From: Micractinium sp. NFX-FRZ | Lineage: Eukaryota; Chlorophyta; Trebouxiophyceae; Chlorellales; Chlorellaceae | Assembly: GCA_029339195.1 (NCBI GenBank) | Contig: JAPTJF010000810.1 | Location: forward strand, 1 to 11,934 | Length of the DNA stretch: 11,934 bases | Direction: 5' to 3' | Part shown: in pieces, positions 7,501 through 11,934 of the stretch | Position numbering within the stretch: the stretch's first letter is position 1 | How the letters are laid out: the number at the start of each line of letters is the position of its first letter | Translations under genes and position numbers: made by a program | Notes under the pieces: generated by a model | Told to the model about the DNA's origin: nothing | The model's database searches: none | The model's input: the letters and a program-made list of their open reading frames with translations, nothing else

Positions 7501-10209
7501 GCTGGTCGGCGCCGCACCGCCGTCATCAGTGTCAGCCGGCAGCGGGCTGCCCGCCGACATGCAGCTGTGGGCGGTGGACTGGAGCGCAATCGTGCTGGAT
7601 CGGCCCATCGGCAAGGGCAGCTTCGGCTGGGTGAGTCCAGTAGCTTGCTGGTACTGCCTGGGATTGAACCAGCGAGCGGGCACTGGCAGGCGTATGGCAG
7701 GGGGGCATGGGGTCTGCCCAGCCTCACCTGTCGGCCCCTTCTTTTCCGCGCCTCCATCCATGTGGCCACTGCATCTCTGCCGCAAATGGCCCCGCCGCCC
7801 ACTGCTGCGTCCAGTCCTCTGCCCCTGGCCCTCCCCCTCCCTGCCGCAGGTGTACTTTGCACGCTGGCAGGACACACCCGTGGCAGCCAAAGTCCTCATC
7901 AACACAGGCAAGCCGGCGAAGGGTTGCCCGTCCTGGCAGGCCTGGCGGATCGTCACTTCACGCTTGCCATGCATGTGCACCTCCCCTGCACCCCACCCCG
8001 CCCCACCTCACCCCACCTGCCTTGGTTGCACTGCACCTCGCCTGCACCGCACGTCACCCCCCGCCCCTCCCCTTGCACCGCACTCGCCAATCTGCAGACA
8101 GCCTGAGCGAGGGTGGGCTGGAGCTACCCCGCACCACGCTGGCCAAGTTGGAAGAGGAGGCGGGCCTCATGGCGCGCATGCGCCACCCCAACGTCGTCTC
8201 CCTGCTGGGCATGTGCGCCCTGCCGCCCTGCATCCTCACAGAGTACTGCTCCAGGGGCTCGCTGTTCGACGTGCTGCGGGCCGGCACGCGAGACGCGCAC
8301 AGGGCGGCGGAGCTGACGTGGCGGCGCCGTCTGCACCTGGTGGGTCGACGGTGCACCGTGCCTGCAGGAATGGGGGTGAAGAGAGGGGTCAAGGGGATAG
8401 TTGGAGGGCCAGGGGTGCGCCGGTGGGGCTGAAGGTTTGCCTGGTGGTCCAGGGGCACGATGCTCGTGCTTCCTGAGAGCCGTGCGTCCCAACTTGCACC
8501 GCCCTGACTTGCCCTGCAGGTGCTGGGTGCAGCCCGCGGCCTGCACTACCTGCACTCGCGCTCGCCTCCGATCATCCACCGCGACGTGCGTGGGAAGGGA
8601 CGGGGTGGGCAGAGGGAGAGCGGCCCTGCAGCAAGAGTGGACCTGCTGTCCAAGCGCCCGCAGGCGCGCCCTGCAACCCCAACAGCCACCACCAACACTC
8701 TTCGCAATACTCATTGCCTTGTTTTCCACTGCAGGTCAAAACTCCCAACATTCTGGTGGACGAGGCGTGGCAAGCCAAGGTGCGCGTGCTGCTTTGCCGC
8801 CGCCTTGCCATGCCCTCCTGCTTGGGAAGCTGGATATGCTGCTGGCCTGCTGTGTTGGGCCGGAGGACCTGCTGCGCTCCTCTGCTGGCGGCTGCTGCGC
8901 CTGCAGCCTTGCAGCCAAGCACAGCTCCTGGGGCAGACACCCAGCTCTAAAACAGACAAGTCCCAGCACCAGCTGTCTGCCCGTTTGCAGTTGTCCGACT
9001 TCAACCTCTCTCGCCTGCTGCTGGAGCACACGGGCAGCGCTGCCTCCACAGGCGGCGCCCAGAACCCGCTCTGGCTGGTAAGTTTGAGCTTTGAATAGAC
9101 TACGTAGCATGGGAGGGAATGGGAGCTGTAGCTTGTTTGGTGGATGGACTGGCCAGCACATGGGGCGCGCCAGTGCGCTGGGTTGGTGGGTCCCTGGGCG
9201 AGTGCCGTTGGGCAGGCGGCACAGCTGCCCGGCATGGCATCTGTCAGGGCGGCCCCGATCGGATCCCACTCCTGCATCAGGTCTCCTCAAGTGCTGCCTC
9301 CGCTGGTTCCCCTCCCCCCCCACCCCACCCCACCCCACCCCACCACACACACACACACCTCCTCCCCCCACAAGTGTTGCCTCAATCTTTGCCCCCAACG
9401 GACTCGGCTCACCGCAGGCCCCCGAGGTGCTGGCCGGCAAGCGCGAGACGGCGGCCTCCGACATCTTTGCGCTGGGGGTCGTGATGTGAGTGCCGGCCGG
9501 CCGGCGCATGTGAATGCCGCCGGCCAGGGCAGGCGCTTTCGTGGCGTCCGCTTGCATGGCAGCTGCTGCTTGCTGTGGGCAGCCCTTTGGCCCAGGGGCG
9601 GCAGTGATTGCCACACCTCCCCCACCCCACCCTGTAACGCAGGTGGGAGGTTCTCACCTGGGCGCTGCCCTGGGCTGGCGTGCACTACTTCAGCATCCCC
9701 CCGTTGGTCATGGCGGGCGAGCGGCCCGCGGTGCCGCCCCGGGACGCGCTGCCAGGGCCGGACACCGCCACTTTCGAGGGCCTCGGCGAGTACATTGCGC
9801 TCATGAGGTGAGGGCTGCTAGGAATGCCACGGCGTGCTCGGTGTGCACAAGCTCCATGTAGTGGGGGGGCTGTGCACGGTCTCGAAAGTGCTGCGAAGGT
9901 GGCAGCCTAATGCAACTTTGTGTGGAGTGAGCGCAGGTGTTGCCCAGCCTGACTATGCCGCAACCGGGCGTGCGCTGTGGTCATGCTGTGGTGCCGCCCC
10001 GACCCACCCCTCTGGTTCTCCTGCCCTGCTCCTTGCGCCACTGCAGCGGGTGTTGGGCGCAGAGCCCCGCCGACCGGCCTGCGCTTGAGGACGTGGTACG
10101 CAGGCTGCGGGAGCTGCTTGAGCGAGCCCAGGGCAGCGCGGTGCTCAATATGACAGAGCGCAGCTTGGAGGGAGGAGCACCTGCGGGTGTCGGTGTTGTG
10201 CTGGGTTGA
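3215..10209 (+). CDS. LRR receptor-like protein kinase (TKL/Raf-like kinase domain), 21 exons, about 813 aa
   Basis: Exons: 3215-3302, 3430-3574, 3836-3907, 4154-4246, 4725-4831, 5077-5212, 5397-5422, 5594-5666, 5795-5849, 6089-6195, 6426-6571, 6804-6993, 7321-7630, 7850-7907, 8098-8339, 8520-8585, 8735-8779, 8991-9077, 9418-9485, 9643-9807, 10047-10209. They sum to 2442 nt with consistent phases. Order: signal peptide 1-22; LRRNT-like LQGWD...LCNWTDVIC (52-69); about six LRRs (100-260; e.g. TLSSNRLTGTLP, LSNNTLTGSLP); proline-rich stalk 288-326; TM helix 338-360 followed by RPRRGWLRR; kinase from about 505. Kinase motifs: GKGSFG loop, VAAK Lys530, alphaC Glu556, HRDVKTPN (Asp638, Asn643), DFN Asp656 instead of DFG, APE 683-685, RPALEDVV near the end. 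Six N-glycosylation sequons (63, 85, 102, 193, 218, 238) lie in the ectodomain. It should be a plasma-membrane receptor phosphorylating cytosolic Ser/Thr targets; the ligand is unknown. Least certain: the exon 1 donor (3303, or a later GGTGTT) and the exon 13 acceptor (7321, or about 7177). Met3 is an alternative start. Confidence 0.85.
4455..4593. repeat. Interrupted CCTG tetranucleotide microsatellite in intron 4
   Basis: Long runs of (CCTG)n are interrupted by GCATGTGCTG and by CCCGCCCGCC tracts, giving a higher-order pattern in which run plus interruption recurs about three times (near 4481, 4512 and 4577). CCTG-rich sequence extends loosely back to about 4330. The whole array sits in the 478-bp intron between the exons ending at 4246 and starting at 4725, so it does not change the protein. 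Its forward and reverse translations give Leu/Pro/Ala/Cys and Gln/Ala/Gly repeats that are not real proteins. Confidence 0.8.
5244..5287. repeat. Four copies of an 11-bp TCAGTCACATG repeat in intron 6
   Basis: Four tandem copies of an 11-bp unit, the middle two exact (TCAGTCACATG) and the first and last diverged. They lie about 30 bp after the donor of intron 6 (5213-5396). A simple minisatellite with no visible role. Confidence 0.6.
6196..6425 (+). other. Non-canonical GC-AG intron (intron 10 of the receptor kinase)
   Basis: The reading frame of the proline-rich stalk continues only if the exon ends CCCAG at 6195 and the intron begins GCAAGC. The acceptor is CCGCAG at 6425. The joined codon is Arg301 in a proline context on both sides. 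The remaining donor consensus (CAG before, AAG after) is strong, as is usual for GC donors. A GT donor giving the same phase and a sensible protein is not obvious nearby. Confidence 0.7.
7908..8097 (+). other. Non-canonical GC-AG intron (intron 14 of the receptor kinase)
   Basis: The kinase sequence runs VAAKVLINT up to ACA-G at 7907, then intron GCAAGC, and resumes at 8098 with SLSEGGLELPRTTL after a TCTGCAG acceptor. This preserves phase 1 and the normal spacing from the VAAK lysine to helix alphaC. The donor hexamer and preceding CAG are identical to those of intron 10. Confidence 0.75.
9310..9358. repeat. (CCCCA)n plus (CA)n microsatellite in intron 18
   Basis: A C-rich pentanucleotide run merges into an alternating CA tract, inside the 340-bp intron between the WL of exon 18 and APE of exon 19. 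On the minus strand it reads as a G-rich strand. It may act as an extended pyrimidine-rich region, but the acceptor CCGCAG is about 60 bp further on. Confidence 0.75.
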
Positions 10210-10416
10210 GCCCCTGCAGCGCTGGCGACGCGGCCTTTCAAGCGACGCGGCTGCCACTACATGCACGAATTCCCTGGGTGCAGCACGCGTGGGCGCTGGA
10301 GTCTGATGAGTGCAATCAAGTTTACACGGCTGCACACTTGAAGCACCCAGGGCCATGTTCTTACTGGCAATTGTGACATCTCCTGAACAGGGTGTTGTAG
10401 CTTGATTGCTTGTATG

Positions 10417-10462
10417 TGTAATACACAATGGTTGCGTCAGATTTTGACATGGAGAAATGTAA
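10417..10462 (+). terminator. Two TGTAA poly(A) signals after the receptor kinase
   Basis: TGTAA occurs at 10417-10421 and again at 10458-10462, about 210 and 250 nt beyond the TGA at 10207-10209. The sequence from about 10300 to 10500 is noticeably more AT-rich than its surroundings, as expected for a 3' UTR and cleavage region. TGTAA is the established chlorophyte polyadenylation signal. This makes the 3' UTR about 220-270 nt and ends the transcript just before the tandem array. Confidence 0.65.
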
Positions 10463-10509
10463 ATGCAACTGATGCCTGCCAAAGGAGGCGAACTCAAGTC
10501 GGTGACAAA

Positions 10510-11551
10510 CAGGGAGGCAGCGGCTGCCGGGGGCATGTAGCACCACTGGCGCCAGCCTAGCGGCCGCCTGGCGGCCGCCCCTTGCGACATGTGACATGAG
10601 ATGCTCTCCACTTTTGCCCGCTGCCTGCCCGCTTACAGCCTCTCCTTTCTTGCCTGCAAATCACCTTGCATGTCCCTTGCAGGCCGGCAGTCACTGTGGG
10701 GCATGCAGCACCGCTGGCGCTAGCCTGGCGGCCGCGCCCATGTCCACGTGACATGAGATGTGACACGAGGTGCTCGCCACCCTGTCCCGCTGCCTGCCCG
10801 CTTACAGCCTCCCCCATCCTGCCTGCAACTCAACCGGCATGTCCTTTGCAAGCTGCAGCGACTGTGGGGCATGCAGCACCGCTGGCGCCAGCCTGGCGGC
10901 CGCGCCCATGCGCCCGTGACATGAGATGTGACATGAGATGCACCCTGTCACGCTGCCTGCCCGCTTACCGCCTTCCCCCTCCTGCCTGCAAATCACCCCG
11001 CAAGTCCTTGCAGGCCGGCAGTGACTGTGGGGCATGCAGCACCGCTGGCGCCAGCCTGGCGGCCGCGCCCATGCGCCCGTGACATGAGATGTGACATGAG
11101 ATGCACCCTGTCACGCTGCCTGCCCGCTTACCGCCTTCCCCCTCCTGCCTGCAAATCACCCCGCAAGTCCTTGCAGGCCGGCAGTGACTGTGGGGCATGC
11201 AGCACCGCTGGCGCCAGCCTGGCGGCCGCGCCCATGTCCGCGTGACATGAGATGTGCCATGAGATGCTCGCCACCCTTTCCCGCTGCCTGCCCGCTTACA
11301 GCCTTCCCCCTCCTGCCTGCAACTTACCCCGCATGTCCCTTGCAGGCTGGCAGTGACTGTGGGGCATGCAGCACTGCTGGCGCCAGCCTGGCGGCCGCCC
11401 CATGCGGCGCGTGACATGAGATGTGACCCTCACCACCCTTTCCCGCTGCCTGCCCGCTTACAGCCTCTCCTTTCTTGCCTGCAAATCACCCCGCATGTCC
11501 CTTGCAGGCCGGCAGTCACTGTGGGGCATGCAGCACCGATGGCGCCAGCCT
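10510..11551. repeat. Seven tandem copies of a 162-169 bp minisatellite unit
   Basis: The anchor GTGGGGCATGCAGCACC, or its close relatives, starts near 10528, then at 10696, 10864, 11027, 11190, 11359 and 11521, giving spacings of 168, 168, 163, 163, 169 and 162 bp. Each unit holds a GCATGC, a palindrome GCTGGCGCCAGC (perfect in copies 3-5, altered by one or two bases elsewhere), a GGCGGCCGC block, GTGACATGAGAT direct repeats, and a CTGCCTGCCCGCTTAC segment. The first copy is the most diverged and the last is cut after the palindrome, where the next array begins. The 163-bp period is not a multiple of three, so the Cys/Ala/Arg-rich open frames on both strands cannot be a coding repeat. Confidence 0.9.
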
Positions 11552-11572
11552 ACAAGTTGCACAAGTTGATCT

Positions 11573-11934
11573 CATGGCACTCGAGTGCCACATCTCATGG
11601 CACCCGAGTGCCACTAGTTGATTTCATGGCACTCGAGTGCCACATCTCATGGCACTCAGTGCCACGTGTTGATCTCATGGCACCCGAGTGCCACATCTCA
11701 TGGCACCCGAGTGCCACAAGTTGATGTCATGGCACCCGAGTGCCACACCTCATACCCGAGTGCCATATCTCATGGCACCCGAGTGCCACACCTCATGGCA
11801 CCCGAGTGCCACTAGTTGATTTCATGGCACCCGAGTGCCACACCTCATGGCACCCGAGTGCCACTAGTTGATCTCATGGCACCCGAGTGCCACACGTCAT
11901 GGCACCCGAGTGCCACTAGTTGATCTCATGGCAC
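11573..11934. repeat. Satellite array of about 14 near-palindromic hairpin units
   Basis: The core CATGGCACCCGAGTGCCA recurs at 11573, 11596, 11625, 11648, 11676, 11699, 11728, 11751 (shortened), 11771, 11794, 11823, 11846, 11876 and 11898, and the next begins at 11927. Spacers alternate between a short one (about 5 bp, CACCT or CATCT) and a longer one (about 11 bp, CTAGTTGATCT), giving a higher-order period of 52-53 bp with two hairpins. TGGCAC and GTGCCA pair as a 6-bp stem with a 4-base loop. In the copies at 11573 and 11625 the core is a perfect 16-bp palindrome, TGGCACTCGAGTGCCA. The array runs off the right edge. Confidence 0.9.

Noticed and set aside
8736..9614. Minus-strand 292-codon open frame
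   Set aside because: It lies antisense to the kinase exons for DFN and APE and to their introns, including the CA microsatellite. The plus-strand exons explain the region.
10666..11417. Repeat-containing protein frames on both strands over the tandem array
   Set aside because: Two successive unit periods are 163 bp, which shifts frame at each unit. The Cys/Ala/Arg-rich repeats switch frames and have no start or splice context.
11573..11934. CRISPR array
   Set aside because: The repeats are 18-bp near-palindromes with 5-12 bp repeated spacers, not unique 30-40 bp spacers, and the genome is a spliced eukaryotic one with no cas genes.
1..11934. Transposon or retroelement genes, telomere repeats, tRNA genes
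   Set aside because: No reverse transcriptase, transposase or integrase motif, no TTTAGGG-type run and no tRNA-like cloverleaf was recognised by eye on either strand.

Overview
The window looks like nuclear DNA from a green alga, most likely a trebouxiophyte of the Chlorella/Micractinium/Coccomyxa kind. The reasons are high GC, genes split into many short exons with GTGAGT-like donors and CTGCAG-like acceptors, alanine- and proline-rich proteins, TGTAA poly(A) signals after stop codons, and GC-rich minisatellites. The organism assignment is an inference; no marker gene is present.

Layout from left to right. Positions 1-119 hold an AT-rich patch of short palindromes. Positions 99-323 (minus) encode a small putative secreted, cysteine-containing protein whose last codons lie in that patch. 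Positions 538-1914 (minus) encode a multi-pass membrane protein of about 305 aa in four exons; I do not recognise its family. Positions 1915-3214 are a 1.3 kb intergenic stretch between divergent genes, with direct repeats just upstream of the membrane-protein gene. Positions 3215-10209 (plus) are the main gene: a receptor-like kinase of about 813 aa in 21 exons, with a signal peptide, an LRR ectodomain, a proline-rich stalk, one transmembrane helix and a TKL/Raf-like protein kinase domain. Several of its introns contain microsatellites. TGTAA signals follow at 10417 and 10458.

From about 10510 to the right edge there is no gene. First come seven tandem copies of a 162-169 bp unit (about 10510-11550). 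They are followed by an array of about 14 short near-palindromes built on TGGCAC-NNNN-GTGCCA (11573-11934), which runs off the window.

Functionally, the receptor kinase would sit in the plasma membrane and pass an external signal, possibly a peptide or glycan, to a cytosolic Ser/Thr kinase. The divergently transcribed membrane protein may share regulation through the common upstream region, but nothing shows that the two act together. I see no mobile-element gene, RNA gene, CRISPR array or virus-like gene. The most notable items are the LRR/TKL kinase architecture, introns recurring at equivalent positions in its LRRs, two GC-AG introns with identical donors, and two different palindrome-containing repeat arrays on the right.
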